A stretch of DNA of 64,000 bases from Burkholderiales bacterium (GCA_027493935.1 JAOSJV010000010.1:310001-374000); one strand, 5' to 3'. Counted from the stretch's first letter, positions 9,896-20,988 are shown. A program made the numbers and translations. The notes: generated from the sequence alone by a model not told the origin.

Positions 9896-11353
9896 TCACT
9901 CGAACCCGGGCGGCGGCACGAAGCCCTGGTACTCCTTTTCGAGCAGGCGCGCGAAATGCAGGCATGAGCGGTCGCCGAACTCGGGTCCCGCGATCTGCAC
10001 CCCCACCGGGCGGCCGTCGCGCGTGAAGCCGATCGGCGCGACCGTGCTCGGCAGGTAGGCCATGCCGGTGTAGCCGGCCCAGAAGAGCAGCGAGTGGAAC
10101 GCCCTCGGCTCCCCGTTCACGTTCACGACGCGCTCGTAGGGCGGGGTGTGATCGTGCGGGTACGCGGCCGTGCAGATCACCGGGCCGAGCAGCAGGTCGT
10201 GCGCGCCGAAGAACTCGTGCCATTTCCAGCGCATCCGCTGGCGCGCCTCGTCGAGACGCAGCCAGTCGCGGTGCGACAGGGTATTGCCCCGCAACATGCG
10301 TGCGAGCTTGGTGTCCGCGTCCGGCGGCAGCGCGGCGAGCCGCTGGCGGAACTGCGCCTGCTCGTCGTCGCTCAGCCCGGCCGAGGTGGCGCTGCGCAGG
10401 AGCAGGTCGAAGGTCCGGCTCGCGTGGTCGAGGTCGATGTCGGGACGCGCCTTGTCGCTCACCTGCGCGCCCTGCTGCGCGAGGAAGTCGGCGAGCCGCT
10501 GCAGCTGCTCCACCATGTCGCGCTCGACTGGCGCGAAGGGGTCGTCGATGATGATCCCGACCTTGAAATCGCGCAGCCGCTTCTTCGCGGGCGCGGGGAG
10601 CGCAAGCCGCAGGCCGCGCTCCGCGATCGCGTCCGGGCCGGCCATGATCCGCAGCCCGAGCGCGACGTCCTCGGCGCTGCGCCCGAGCGGGCCGATGCAC
10701 AGGATGTCGAGCGGTGCAACGTCCTCGGCGCGCTGTGCGTGGCCGCGCGGCGGGCAGATGCCGTAGGTCGGCTTGTGGCCGAACACGCCGCAGAGCGCCG
10801 CCGGATTGCGGATCGACGAGGCGATGTCGCTGCCCATCTCGATCCCGGTCAGGCCGGCAGCGAGCGCCGCGCTCCCGCCGCCCGAGGACCCGCCCGGCGT
10901 GAGCGCCGGGTTCCACGGGTTGTTGGTGGTGCCGTAGATCGCGTTGAAGGTCTGCGCGTCGGCGAGCCAGAGCGGCACGTTCGTCTTGCCGAAGATCACC
11001 GCGCCGGCGGCGAGCCAGCGCTCTACGGCGAGCGCATTGCCGCGGGCGATGTTGTCCTTGAGCGCTGGCACGCCGAAGGTGGTCGGCAGGCCCTTCACGT
11101 CGAACGCGTCCTTGACTGTCATCGGCACGCCGTGCAGCGGTCCCCACGCCTCGCCCGCGGCGAGCGCGCGGTCGGCTGCCCGCGCCCGCTCGCGTGCGCC
11201 GGGCACGTCGGTGACGACGATCGCGTTGAGCGCCGGATTGAACCGCTCGACCCGCGCGAGGTAGTGCTCCAGCAGTTCGAGGCAGCCGACCTCGCGCCGG
11301 TGGATCATCGCCGCCAGGCGGCCGGCCGGCAGAAATGCGACGTCGCCCTTCAA
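9896..11353 (-). CDS. amidase-signature (AS) family amidase
   Basis: The Ser-cisSer-Lys triad of the AS family is present: Lys at about 81 in PMTVKDAF, the GGSSGGG loop at 154-160, and Ser at about 180 in SDIASSIRNPA. The loop before the nucleophile reads ASSIR rather than the usual GGSIR, a mild deviation. I start it at the TTG at 11353 because that codon overlaps the carboxyltransferase stop (TTGA) and gives 485 residues, typical for the family; the next ATG (11308) would remove part of the first helix. No signal peptide is present, so it is cytoplasmic. It hydrolyses a carboxamide to acid and ammonia. Allophanate hydrolase belongs to the same family, but the context has no urea carboxylase. 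Confidence 0.88.
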   Translation of the reverse strand: MKGDVAFLPAGRLAAMIHRREVGCLELLEHYLARVERFNPALNAIVVTDVPGARERARAADRALAAGEAWGPLHGVPMTVKDAFDVKGLPTTFGVPALKDNIARGNALAVERWLAAGAVIFGKTNVPLWLADAQTFNAIYGTTNNPWNPALTPGGSSGGGSAALAAGLTGIEMGSDIASSIRNPAALCGVFGHKPTYGICPPRGHAQRAEDVAPLDILCIGPLGRSAEDVALGLRIMAGPDAIAERGLRLALPAPAKKRLRDFKVGIIIDDPFAPVERDMVEQLQRLADFLAQQGAQVSDKARPDIDLDHASRTFDLLLRSATSAGLSDDEQAQFRQRLAALPPDADTKLARMLRGNTLSHRDWLRLDEARQRMRWKWHEFFGAHDLLLGPVICTAAYPHDHTPPYERVVNVNGEPRAFHSLLFWAGYTGMAYLPSTVAPIGFTRDGRPVGVQIAGPEFGDRSCLHFARLLEKEYQGFVPPPGFE

Positions 11354-12845
11354 CGCTCCGCTCCACCGGACGCCTGCTGCGCGCCGCCGGCGTTCCGCCT
11401 CATGACGAGCGAGAAATCGTCGCGCTGCACGCTGATGAAGCTCGCGCTCTCCTGCTTCGCGAGCTCGCGGACGAAGGCGGCGAGCGGCCTGCGGGACGCG
11501 CTGTACTGCGTCCTGATCGGTCCGGCCGCCCGCATCGCGTCGAGATCCTCCCGCGACACCAGCGCGAGCAGCAGCAGCTCCTCGTCGCTCGGCCCGGCGC
11601 CCACCTCGCGCCGCAGATCCTCGAGCGAGATGCGGGGCGGATCCCATGCCAGCAGATCCTTGGTGCGCGGCAGGCCGTGGATGCGGTCGAGCAGGTTCGC
11701 ATCCACCGGCCGCACCTGTTTGCCGTAGTGGCCGAGAGCGAAGCGGATCACCTCGTCGCTCAGCGTGCGGTAGCGCTCGCCCTGGATGACGTTGACGGTG
11801 GCCTGGGTCACCACGAACTGCGAGAAAGGCGTCACCATGATCGGGTAGCCGAGCTCCTTGCGCACGCGCACCGTCTCCTCGAGGATCTCCGGCAGGCGCT
11901 GCTGCACGCCGAGCTGCGCGAGCTGGCGCTTGAGGTTCGAGATTACGCCGCCGGGCACCTGGTGCTCGAACTGGAACGCGTCGTACTCGACGGGCGTGCC
12001 GAGCGGCAGACCTTCGGCCTTCGCCACCGCGCGGAAGTGTCCAGCCATCGCCGCCACCGCGGTTTCGTCGACCGCGGTCGTCAGTCCGAGACGGCGGACG
12101 TTGGCGAGAAAGGTCTCGGTGGCCGGCTGCGACGGGCCGTGCGCGAGCGGCGAGACCGCGGTGTGGAAGGTCCGTACGCCCGCCTTCGCGGCTTCCAGGT
12201 AGCAGAGCGGCGCGACGCCGGTCGTGCAGTGCGAGTGGAGCTCGAACGGAAAATCGCCGAGCTCGCGCAGCAGCGCCGGGACGATCGTGCGCGTGCGCTC
12301 CGGGGTGAGCAGGCCGCCGGGGTCCTTGAGGTAGATCATGTCCGGCCGCAGCGCGAGCGCATCGCGCGCGCGCTGCACGTAGTACTCGTCGGTGTGCACC
12401 TCGCTGTGCGTGAAGACCAGCGCGACTCCGAGCTCGATCCCGGACTCCTTTGCGTAGCGCGCGGTCTCGGTCATGTCGGCCATGTTATTCGACGATTCCA
12501 TGACCTGGACCCGCCGGACGCCGTTCGCCTTCAGGTGCTCCATCCAGGTGCCCACGATCGGGCCCGCGACGTGGCGGAAGAGATTGAGCGTCGTCCCGAG
12601 CATCATCATGCCGAGCGGCGCGCCGGTGACGACCTTCGAGAGCAGGCGCATCCGCTCCCACGGGTTCTCGCGCAGGTAGCGCACCGCGTACTCGAAGTGG
12701 CTCACCGCGGTGGCGTCGATGGCGCCGAAGCCCGCCCGGTTCATGAGCGGCGCCGCTCCGAGCATCATCGCGGTGCTCATCTTCTCGCCCCACAGGCTGG
12801 CGTTGCCGTCGCGCAGCGTCGTGTCGACGATCCGGATCTCGTTGC

Positions 12846-12849
<4 letters not shown>
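11350..12849 (-). CDS. biotin-dependent carboxylase, carboxyltransferase subunit (HMGL/PYC_OADA type)
   Basis: 499 residues from the ATG at 12849, behind GGGAGGG. Residues 1-270 form an HMGL-like TIM barrel starting IRIVDTTLRDGNASLWGEKM, the Asp/Arg metal- and substrate-binding signature. Residues 290-490 fit the conserved carboxylase (PYC_OADA) domain, with MVTPFSQFVVTQATVN. No biotinyl domain is fused at the C-terminus; the carrier is the separate gene at 14210. In pyruvate carboxylase, oxaloacetate decarboxylase alpha and 2-oxoglutarate carboxylase this part transfers CO2 between biotin and a 2-oxoacid. Whether this one carboxylates or decarboxylates, and which acid, cannot be read. Its ATG overlaps the upstream stop by 4 nt. 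Confidence 0.85.
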
Positions 12850-14209
<1,360 letters not shown>

Positions 14210-14213
<4 letters not shown>

Positions 14214-14716
14214 TCGGCCGCGTTCGCGTGTTCGGCGCCGGCCGCCGGCTCGATGAGGAAGAGCACCTGGCCATACTCCACCATCTTCGCGTTCTCGGCG
14301 CAGATCCGGGCGATCCTGCCCGCGGCGCCGGCGGTCACCGTGTTGAAGAGCTTCATCACCTCGATCAGGCACACGGTGTCGTCGGCGCGGACTTCGCTCC
14401 CCACTTCGACGAACGGCGGCGCGCCGGGCCGCGGAGCGCGGTAGAAGATGCCGAGAATCGGCGAGCGGACGGCAACGAGCCCTTCCTCCGCGGGGTGGAC
14501 GCCCGCCGGCTCGACGCGCGCCGGCGCGGGCGGCGCCGGCGTCGCCCGGGACGACCCCTCCGGCGCGACCCGTGCCGCGGCGTCGGCGCCCTTGCTCAGC
14601 ACCAGCTTGAAGCCGCTCATTTCCAGGCGCAGCTCGTCGAACTTCGACTCGTCGAGCACCTTCAGGAGCTCGATGATCTCGTCGTTGCTGAGCGGGGCGG
14701 GTCTATCGTCGGGCAT
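14210..14716 (-). CDS. biotin carboxyl carrier protein (AccB-like)
   Basis: 168 residues from the ATG at 14716. It has AccB-like architecture: a short N-terminal helix region (DEIIELLKVLDESKFDELRL), an Ala/Pro-rich linker at about 55-75, and a C-terminal biotinyl domain. The biotinylated lysine is about 122 in EVMKLFN, where the usual AMKM/AMKL reads VMKL, as in many acetyl-CoA carboxylase carriers. The gene lies 24 nt after the acyl-CoA ligase and overlaps the biotin carboxylase by 4 nt. The acetyl-CoA-carboxylase-type carrier joined to a pyruvate-carboxylase-type transferase is an uncommon hybrid. Confidence 0.9.
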
Positions 14717-14740
14717 GGACCGTCCTCGGCGTCGGGGTTC

Positions 14741-16153
14741 TCACTGCAAGCGCTTCCTCAGCTCGTGCTTCAGGACCTTGCCGACCGAGCTGCGCGGCAG
14801 CGCGTCGACGAAAAGGATACGCCGCGGCTTCTTGTAGCTCGCAAGCCGCGTGAGGCAGTGCTCAACGACCTCGTCGGCCGACAGCCTCGCACCTTCGCGC
14901 AGCTCGATGAACGCGGCCACCGATTCCCCGTAGGTCGGATCCGGCGCGCCGACGACCGCCGCGTCGGCGACGGCGGGATGCTGCACGAGCACCCGCTCGA
15001 GCTCCTTGCAGTACACGTTGTACCCGCCGGTGACGATCATGTCCTTGAGCCGGTCGACGACGTACAGGTACCCCTCGGCGTCGCGCCGGCCAAGGTCGCC
15101 AGTGCGGAACCAGCCGTTGCGGAACGCCTCGGCGTTCGCATCGGGCCGGTTGAAGTAGCCCTTCATGACCGCATCCTGCCCGGGGCGGCCGCCGCGCACC
15201 AGGATCTCGCCCACCGCACCCTCCGGAACTTCGCTGCCCGCCTCGTCGGCGATCATCACCTCTACGCCGGGCAGCGGGCGCCCCACGGTGCCCGGGTGCG
15301 CGAGCTGTTCCGCCCGATCGACGCTCGTCACCACCGCCTCGGACAGCCCGTACACCGCGTGGAACTCGGCCGCGGGCAGAAGCGCGGCGACCTCCTCGAG
15401 CAACGGCGCCGGAAACGCCTCGCTCGCGACGATCACCGTGTGCAGCGAGGCCGCCCGTCCGGGACGTTCTCGCAAGTGCGGCAGCATCAAGCGGATCACG
15501 GTGGGCGGAAGGCCCGCGACCGACACCCGCTCGCGCTCGATCAGCTCGAGCACCGCGCCGGGGTCGAACTTCTCCACGAGCACGAGCGTTCCCCCGAGCC
15601 CGAGTGCGCCGAACACTCGGCCCATGCCGGCGCGCTGCGCGAGGGGCGTCGTCGCAAGGTACACGTCGTCCCGGCCGACGCCCCAGGCGATCGCGTGCTG
15701 GTAGACGTTCTGCACGATCATGTTGGCGTGCGTGTTCACGACGCCCTTCGGCCTGCCGGTGGTCCCCGAGGTGTACAGGACCAGGCAGTCTTCGGGGTCG
15801 CCGCGCGGATCCCGCTCGGTATGGAACTTCTCGGCCGCGCGATCGAACACCATCGCGGGTCGCGCATCGGACAGGATGTGCTCGACCTCCGGCGCCGCGA
15901 GCCGCGTGTTCACCGGCACGATCGCCGCCCCGGCCGCCCACGCCGCACAGGCCCGCTCGACGAACTCGACCCCGTTCGGGAGATGGATCGCCACGCGGTC
16001 GCCCGGCCGCACGCCGGCGCGTGCCAGCCGATCGGCCTCGGCGCGCGCAAAGCCCGCGAGCTCCGCGTACGTGATGCGCCGGGGCCCGCAGATCACGGCC
16101 GTTCGCTGCGGATCGCGCTGGGCGTGTGCGAACAGAAACCTCTCGACACGCAT
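14741..16153 (-). CDS. AMP-binding acyl-CoA synthetase (ANL superfamily), first gene of the train
   Basis: 470 residues from the ATG at 16153. The P-loop is TSGTTGRPKG at about 128-137, the hinge region is VDRLKDMIVTGGYNVY and the C-terminal lysine motif is RSSVGKVLKHELRKRL. The protein is shorter than the 500-550 usual for the family because the loop before the P-loop (about 100-125) is compact. It shares the cellular role of the ligase at 3693 but only the family motifs, so the two probably act on different acids or steps. As first gene of the train it would be read from the 69-bp divergent spacer shared with the amidohydrolase at 16223. Confidence 0.88.
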   Translation of the reverse strand: MRVERFLFAHAQRDPQRTAVICGPRRITYAELAGFARAEADRLARAGVRPGDRVAIHLPNGVEFVERACAAWAAGAAIVPVNTRLAAPEVEHILSDARPAMVFDRAAEKFHTERDPRGDPEDCLVLYTSGTTGRPKGVVNTHANMIVQNVYQHAIAWGVGRDDVYLATTPLAQRAGMGRVFGALGLGGTLVLVEKFDPGAVLELIERERVSVAGLPPTVIRLMLPHLRERPGRAASLHTVIVASEAFPAPLLEEVAALLPAAEFHAVYGLSEAVVTSVDRAEQLAHPGTVGRPLPGVEVMIADEAGSEVPEGAVGEILVRGGRPGQDAVMKGYFNRPDANAEAFRNGWFRTGDLGRRDAEGYLYVVDRLKDMIVTGGYNVYCKELERVLVQHPAVADAAVVGAPDPTYGESVAAFIELREGARLSADEVVEHCLTRLASYKKPRRILFVDALPRSSVGKVLKHELRKRLQ

Positions 16154-16222
16154 CGACGCATGATAATCCCTCGCGCGGCCGGGTAGCCCGCGACCCGAGC
16201 GCTGTGTGATAATCGTCAAACC
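16154..16222. promoter_or_regulatory. divergent intergenic promoter region
   Basis: Sixty-nine bases separate the leftward acyl-CoA ligase from the rightward amidohydrolase. On the plus strand TGTGATAAT (16203-16211) resembles an extended -10 element (TGnnATAAT type) about 12 bp before the amidohydrolase ATG. On the minus strand GATTATC lies just before the ligase start. No clear -35 boxes or operator dyads were found. Confidence 0.35.
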
Positions 16223-17095
16223 ATGGACCTCGCCAACCTCGTCGCGATCGACATCCACACGCACGTCTGGCGCTCGGCGTCGCGGCCGCCCGACGAGACC
16301 GACCTGGAGCACGAGAAGTCGATGGCGCAGTACTTCCGGCACGCGCCGCCGCACGCGACCGTGCCCCAGATGGCCGAGTACTACCGCAAGCTCAAGATGG
16401 CGTTCGTGGTGTTCAGCGTCGACGCCGAAGCCGGCCAGGGGCGCCGCGGCGTCCCGAACGAGGAGATCGCGGAGCTCGCGGCCAGGCACGCCGACGTGGC
16501 GATCCCGTTCGCGAGCATCGACCCGGCGCGCGGCAAGATGGGCGTGCGCGAGGCGCGCCGGCTGATCGAGCATTTCGGCGTCAAGGGCTTCAAGTTCCAC
16601 CCCTCGGTGCAGGCGTTCTATCCGAACGACCGCAAGGCCTACCCGCTCTACGAGGTGATCGCGGAAGCGCGGCTGCCGGCGCTGTTCCACACCGGGCAGA
16701 CGGGCGTGGGCGCAGGCACGCACGCCGGAGGAGGAATCCGGCTGAAATACTCCCGTCCGATGTACCTCGACGACGTGGCAGTGGATTTCCCGGACATGCC
16801 GATCATCCTCGCGCATCCGTCGTTCCCGTGGCAGGAGGAGGCGCTGTCCATCGCGACCCACAAGCCGCAGGTGTACATCGACCTCTCCGGCTGGTCGCCG
16901 AAGTACTTTCCGCCGCTTCTCGTCCGGTACGCCAACACGCTGCTCAAGGACAAGACCCTTTTCGGCACCGACTACCCCGTGATCTCGCCGGAGCGCTGGC
17001 TCGAGGAATTCGCGAAGATCGACATCAGGCCCGAGGCGCGGCAACTCATCCTCAAGGACAACGCGGTGAGACTATTGCGGCTCGGCGGTCCGTAA
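16223..17095 (+). CDS. amidohydrolase 2-family metal-dependent hydrolase/decarboxylase
   Basis: 290 residues from the ATG at 16223, intact. The PF04909-type TIM barrel is shown by the N-terminal metal motif DIHTHVW (His12/His14), GVKGFKFHPS with an outward lysine and histidine, LFHTGQTG, ILAHPSFPW and the C-terminal GTDYP aspartate, in the right order. Members include 2-pyrone-4,6-dicarboxylate lactonase, gamma-resorcylate decarboxylase and 4-oxalomesaconate hydratase, so hydrolysis, hydration and non-oxidative decarboxylation are all possible. It diverges from the carboxylase/amidase train and may share its promoter region and pathway. Confidence 0.85.
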   Translation: MDLANLVAIDIHTHVWRSASRPPDETDLEHEKSMAQYFRHAPPHATVPQMAEYYRKLKMAFVVFSVDAEAGQGRRGVPNEEIAELAARHADVAIPFASIDPARGKMGVREARRLIEHFGVKGFKFHPSVQAFYPNDRKAYPLYEVIAEARLPALFHTGQTGVGAGTHAGGGIRLKYSRPMYLDDVAVDFPDMPIILAHPSFPWQEEALSIATHKPQVYIDLSGWSPKYFPPLLVRYANTLLKDKTLFGTDYPVISPERWLEEFAKIDIRPEARQLILKDNAVRLLRLGGP

Positions 17096-17618
17096 GCTGC
17101 GACAGCCCCACACTCGCGAGCGCTCGACGCTCAGTCCTGAGCGGCCGCGCTCTCGCTTGCCCTCCGGAACCGCGGCGCCGCGGGACACTTTCATCCGGCG
17201 CGAAGGGCGGTGCGGGGCAGGGCCCACGGGCTACGCAGGACCCCGCCAGCTTGCGCTCGGAGTGCGGCGAGTCGCCTCTCGCGCCGATCGGCGTATCCGC
17301 CAGGCCGCCTGGTTGCGGCATGCGCCATGTCCATGCTTCGGCTTTGTCGTAACTTCTGTCGCGCTCAGCGGCCTGATCCGCGGCTCCGTTATGCGGTTTG
17401 CCGCGTCGAGCGTGGGGTGTGAGAAATCACGTAGTTGCGCCACTGACAGTGTCCAACCCGCGTTGCCGCCAAGCCGTGTCGCCCTGGCACGCTTCCGACA
17501 GCGACGGGCTGGGCCGAATCGCACTGCCGCGGCTGATCGACGATCGCAGCTCGCCGGAGTCCATGGCCCATGGAAGAACGCTTGTGGCGGCGGGCGGCGA
17601 CGCGCCCGCCCGCCTGCG
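17096..17618. other. non-coding region of 523 bp
   Basis: No frame has recognisable protein similarity. It contains a 25-nt element at 17250-17274 repeated near 31719, and a GC-rich stem (17585-17616, GGCGGGCG paired with CGCCCGCC) just beyond the lrp stop that may help end that transcript but has no T-tract. Confidence 0.5.
17250..17274 (+). repeat. 25-nt dispersed repeat, copy 1
   Basis: The core GCTCGGAGTG(C/T)GGCGAGTCG occurs here and again at 31719-31743, with 23 of 25 positions identical. A looser match follows for about 30 nt, including a shared CGGCGT. Both copies are in non-coding DNA and in the same orientation. The nature of the element is unknown. Confidence 0.45.
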
Positions 17619-18101
17619 CTACGCGTGATCGAGCGGCAACGCGGTGGTGAACTTGATCTGCTCCATCGCGAAGCTCGAACTGACATCGAACAGCTCGGCG
17701 GTCTTTATGAGCTTCTTGTAGAACACGTCGTAGCCTGCGATGTCGGGCACCACGACTCGTAGCAGGTAGTCCACCTCGCCGCTCATGCGATAGAACTCGA
17801 CGACTTCCGGCAGCGCCGCAACCCCTTTCGCGAACCGCTCGAGCCAGGCGGCGTTGTGCTGGTTTGTCCTGACCATAACGAAAACGGTGATCGGCACGTT
17901 CACCGCCGCGGGATCGAGGATCGCCACCTGCCGCCTGATCACGCCGCGGCTGCGCAGCTGTTGGATACGGCGCCAGCACGGCGTGGGCGAGAGGCTGACC
18001 TTCGCGGCGATCTCCTGCAGCGACAGCGACGCGTTCTCCTGGAGCAGAGCGAGGATTCTCTTGTCGATCCGGTCGAAGCGGGAGTCCGCCTTGTTGCGCA
18101 T
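17619..18101 (-). CDS. Lrp/AsnC-family transcriptional regulator
   Basis: 160 residues from the ATG at 18101. The N-terminal winged helix-turn-helix is shown by DRIDKRILALLQENASLSLQEIA and SPTPCWRRIQQLRSRGVI. The C-terminal RAM/ligand domain includes EVVEFYRMSGEVDYLLRVVV, with the Gly-x-x-Asp-Tyr signature. Members sense amino acids and usually control a divergent neighbour. Here it diverges from a class V aminotransferase with 107 bp between the starts, and a dyad lies close to its own start (18107-18137), so an amino acid or an amino-sulfur compound is the likely effector. Confidence 0.9.
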   Translation of the reverse strand: MRNKADSRFDRIDKRILALLQENASLSLQEIAAKVSLSPTPCWRRIQQLRSRGVIRRQVAILDPAAVNVPITVFVMVRTNQHNAAWLERFAKGVAALPEVVEFYRMSGEVDYLLRVVVPDIAGYDVFYKKLIKTAELFDVSSSFAMEQIKFTTALPLDHA

Positions 18102-18106
18102 ATAAA

Positions 18107-18137
18107 ATCCTACCGATATGCGGTGTCGTAGAAGGAT
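18107..18137. promoter_or_regulatory. putative Lrp-type operator dyad
   Basis: ATCCTAC (18107-18113) is mirrored by GTAGAAGGAT (18128-18137), an imperfect inverted repeat in an AT-rich island between lrp and the divergent aminotransferase. It starts 5 bp before the lrp ATG, a position suited to autoregulation. The assignment is inferred from placement and symmetry. Confidence 0.4.
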
Positions 18138-18208
18138 ATTCTAATACACCGCCAGAATCTCGCGAAATCCGCAACCCTTTGCCGCGGCGGCGCGGCTACA
18201 GTCGCGCC

Positions 18209-19765
18209 ATGAACGCTTCCGCCGCCACGCGCCCGCAAGCCGCCCTCGCTGCCCCGTCCGGCGCGGCGGGCAGCCCCGGTCCCGAAATCGCGGAACGACT
18301 CGAACGGTTGCGGCGCGACGTGATCGGGCTGGATATCTGCTATCCCGTGGTGGGCGGCGCGGCGCGGCGCCGCGTCTACCTCGACAGCGCGGCGAGCACC
18401 CTGCGGCTGGGCGTCGTGCAGAAGGTACTCGAACGTTACCAGCCTCATTACGCGAACACGCACAGCACGCTGCATTACGCGGCGCGCCTGTCGACGATCG
18501 AGTACGCGTGGGCGCACCGCATGGTGCTCGAGTTCGTCGGCGCCGACCCGGAACGCTGGATGTGTTTTTTCGCGGGGAGCGGAACGACCGCGGGGATGAA
18601 CCGCGTGGCGCGCACGCTGAGCCGGGCGCGGCCGGGCCGCGACCTGGTCGTGACCTCGATCATGGAGCACCACTCGAACGACCTGCCGCACCGCAGGCAC
18701 TCTCGCCGAGGTGGTGCACGTCGCGTCCGTGGCGTCGGACCGCTCGCTCGGCGGCATCGACATGAACCGGCTGCACACCGTCCTCGAATCGCACGGCCAG
18801 CGCGTCAACTACGTGGCGGTGACCGGCGTATCCAACGTGACCGGCTACGTCAACCCGATCCACGAGATCGCCGCGCTCGCTCATCGGCATGGCGCGCTGA
18901 TCGTGGTCGACGCGGCGCAGATGATCGCCCATGCACCGGTCCGGATGAGCGGCCATGGCGACCCGCGCGCGACCTAGACGTGCTGGCGTTCTCGGGGCAC
19001 AAGGCGTATGCGCCGGGTTCGCCAGGCGTGGTCGTGGCGCGGCAGGACCTGTTCGCCGCCGCCGAGCCCGACGAAGTCGGCGGCGGCATGGTCGACACGG
19101 TCTGGCTCGACCGCTACACCGTGTCCGAGCGCTTTCCGGACCGGGAGGAAGCGGGCACGCCCAACGTTCCGGGCGCCATCGGCCTCTCCGCGGCGCTTTA
19201 CGCCCTGCAGGCGGTCGGCATGGAGGCGATCGCCGCGAAGGAGCGCGAGCTCATGGCGTACGCGCTGCGCCAGTTGTCGGGCGTGCCCGGAATCGTGATC
19301 TACGGCCCGGGAGACGCCGGCACCTGCCCGCTCATCGGCGCGATCGCGTTCAACCTCGAAGGCTGCGACCACGCGTTCACCGCCGCGGTGCTGAACGACT
19401 ACTTCAACATCGCCGTGCGCAACGAATGCTTCTGCGCGCACCCGTACGTGCGCGAGATGGTGATGATGAGCCTCGACGAGGCCGCCGGGGGACTATCGAA
19501 CGAGGAACTGGAGCGGCTGGCCGAACGCCATCGCGGCATGGTCCGGGCAAGCTTCGGCGTCTATACCACGCGCGAGGACGTCGATGCCCTGGTTTCGGCG
19601 CTGCACACCATCGCGGCGCGGCGCGAGGAACTCCTTGCGCACTACGAGCGGCTGGACGACGGCGGCTACCGCCACCGTACGTTCGCGTTCGACGCCGCGG
19701 CCGCGTTCTGCGTCCGCGCCACGGTGGACGAGCTGCTTGCCGCCGGAATGCGGGGCGCATCCTGA
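18209..19765 (+). CDS. class V aminotransferase / cysteine-desulfurase-like PLP enzyme, two compensating frameshifts
   Basis: From the ATG at 18209 the frame gives VYLDSAASTLR, a typical SufS/CsdA-like start. The PLP lysine is in SGHKAYAP and the substrate loop near the C-terminus is NECFCAHPYV, with cysteines where SufS-type enzymes carry their catalytic Cys. The frame is lost near 18695 and regained near 18968; the middle part (VDAAQMIAHAPVRM, with the PLP aspartate) sits in another frame, so one insertion and one deletion are likely. The corrected length is about 518, longer than SufS (about 410) because of a C-terminal extension of roughly 90 residues. It could be a desulfurase, isopenicillin-N-epimerase-like or lyase enzyme. 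Confidence 0.75.
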   Translation: MNASAATRPQAALAAPSGAAGSPGPEIAERLERLRRDVIGLDICYPVVGGAARRRVYLDSAASTLRLGVVQKVLERYQPHYANTHSTLHYAARLSTIEYAWAHRMVLEFVGADPERWMCFFAGSGTTAGMNRVARTLSRARPGRDLVVTSIMEHHSNDLPHRRHSRRGGARRVRGVGPLARRHRHEPAAHRPRIARPARQLRGGDRRIQRDRLRQPDPRDRRARSSAWRADRGRRGADDRPCTGPDERPWRPARDLDVLAFSGHKAYAPGSPGVVVARQDLFAAAEPDEVGGGMVDTVWLDRYTVSERFPDREEAGTPNVPGAIGLSAALYALQAVGMEAIAAKERELMAYALRQLSGVPGIVIYGPGDAGTCPLIGAIAFNLEGCDHAFTAAVLNDYFNIAVRNECFCAHPYVREMVMMSLDEAAGGLSNEELERLAERHRGMVRASFGVYTTREDVDALVSALHTIAARREELLAHYERLDDGGYRHRTFAFDAAAAFCVRATVDELLAAGMRGAS

Positions 19766-19854
19766 GGGGCACGGCGCGTCACGTGCTGATCGGCGTCCCC
19801 ACTGGAGCGCCAAGAAGAGTCGGGCAGCCTGTCCGTTCGATCAAGGAGGCTTTC

Positions 19855-19959
19855 ATGACCCTTTGCGCATGCGCCTGCATGTCGATGCCGTCCCGGCGCG
19901 CTGGCGCGATTCAACCGTCTGCACTACCATTCATTCAGCCCCGCCCACCGGGCGCCTGA
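19855..19959 (+). CDS. Cys-rich 34-residue mini-ORF (possible leader peptide)
   Basis: An ATG at 19855 sits 5 nt after a near-perfect Shine-Dalgarno sequence (AAGGAGG) and opens a 34-codon frame beginning MTLCACACMSMP, with three Cys in the first eight residues. It ends 25 nt before the TRAP binding-protein ATG, so it lies exactly where a translated leader would. A GGCGC/GCGCC pairing is possible between its second half and its end. No similarity to a known protein was recognised. It may be a Cys-responsive attenuator leader or just a small protein. Confidence 0.4.
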   Translation: MTLCACACMSMPSRRAGAIQPSALPFIQPRPPGA

Positions 19960-19984
19960 CACACAAGAGCGAAGGAGGAATGCC

Positions 19985-20988
19985 ATGCGCAAGACGATCC
20001 CGGGCCCCGTGCACGCCGCGGCCGGACTGCTTCTCGCCGCGATCGCTTGCGGCGCCGCCTCCGCGGACATCAACATGCGGCTGCACACGCTGGTCAAGTC
20101 GCCGCACCCGTACAACGACATGGCCGAGCACATGGAAGCGCGTGGTCGAGGACAAGAGCGGCGGGCACGTCGCGATCAAGGTCTTCCCCGGCGCCTCGCT
20201 CGGCAACGATCCGGCGGTGATCGGCGAGCTCGGCCTCCGGCACGATCGACTTGATGGTCAGCTCGACCAACAACGCCGAGAAGCAGGTGCCGGAGTACCA
20301 GGTGTTCAGCTTGCCCTACCTCTTCGCCGACTACGAGGCGCTGATGAAGGCGGTCAAGCCCGGCTCGCCGACGTTCAAGTACTTCGAAAAGGTCTACGCC
20401 GACCGCAAGCTCAACATGAAGCTGCTCGCGCTCGGCGGGTCGGGCACGCGCAGCATGTCGAACTCGAAGCGCCCGGTGAACGCGCTCGCCGACATCAAGG
20501 GCATGAAGATGCGCACGCCGCCCTCGCCGATGATCTCCAAGACCTGGCAGGCGCTCGGCACGCTGCCGGTGACGATCGCCTGGGCCGAGCTCTACGCCGG
20601 CGTGCAGACCGGCGTCGCCGACGCGCTCGAGAGCTCGATCCCGGGCTACATGGGGAGCAAGCTCTACGAGGTGGCGCCCCACCTCGCGCTCACCGAACAC
20701 ACGATCCAGGTGAACCACGTCTCGATCAGCATGCGCGCCTGGAACAAGCTCTCGCCCGGGCTGCAGAAGATCGTGCAGGACGCGGCGGTCGGCGCCTCCG
20801 ACCTCGGCATCGCCAAGGCGAAGGAGTACGAGGCGAGCTTCGTCGACCGGCTCGAGAAAAAGCACGGCGTCAAGGTGACGCGGCCGGACAAGTCCGAGTT
20901 CATCAAGGTGCTCGAGCCGGTGCAGGACGAGCTCGCCAAGGAGCTCAAGATCACCGAGGTGATGGCCTTGATCCGCGCCGCGAAGTGA
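19985..20988 (+). CDS. TRAP transporter periplasmic binding protein (DctP type), two frameshifts
   Basis: The ATG at 19985 follows AAGGAGGA. The signal peptide runs to about AASADIN. Family features include GHVAIKVFPGASLG, FSLPYLFADYEALM, the canonical ADIKGMKMRTP segment and the DctP C-terminal helices ending IRAAK. Frame changes occur near 20136 and 20236, both inside the first quarter; correcting them gives about 334 residues, normal for DctP. It delivers a carboxylate or amino-sulfonate-type ligand to the fused permease at 21074. This is a second, unrelated TRAP system besides the one at the left edge. Confidence 0.82.
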
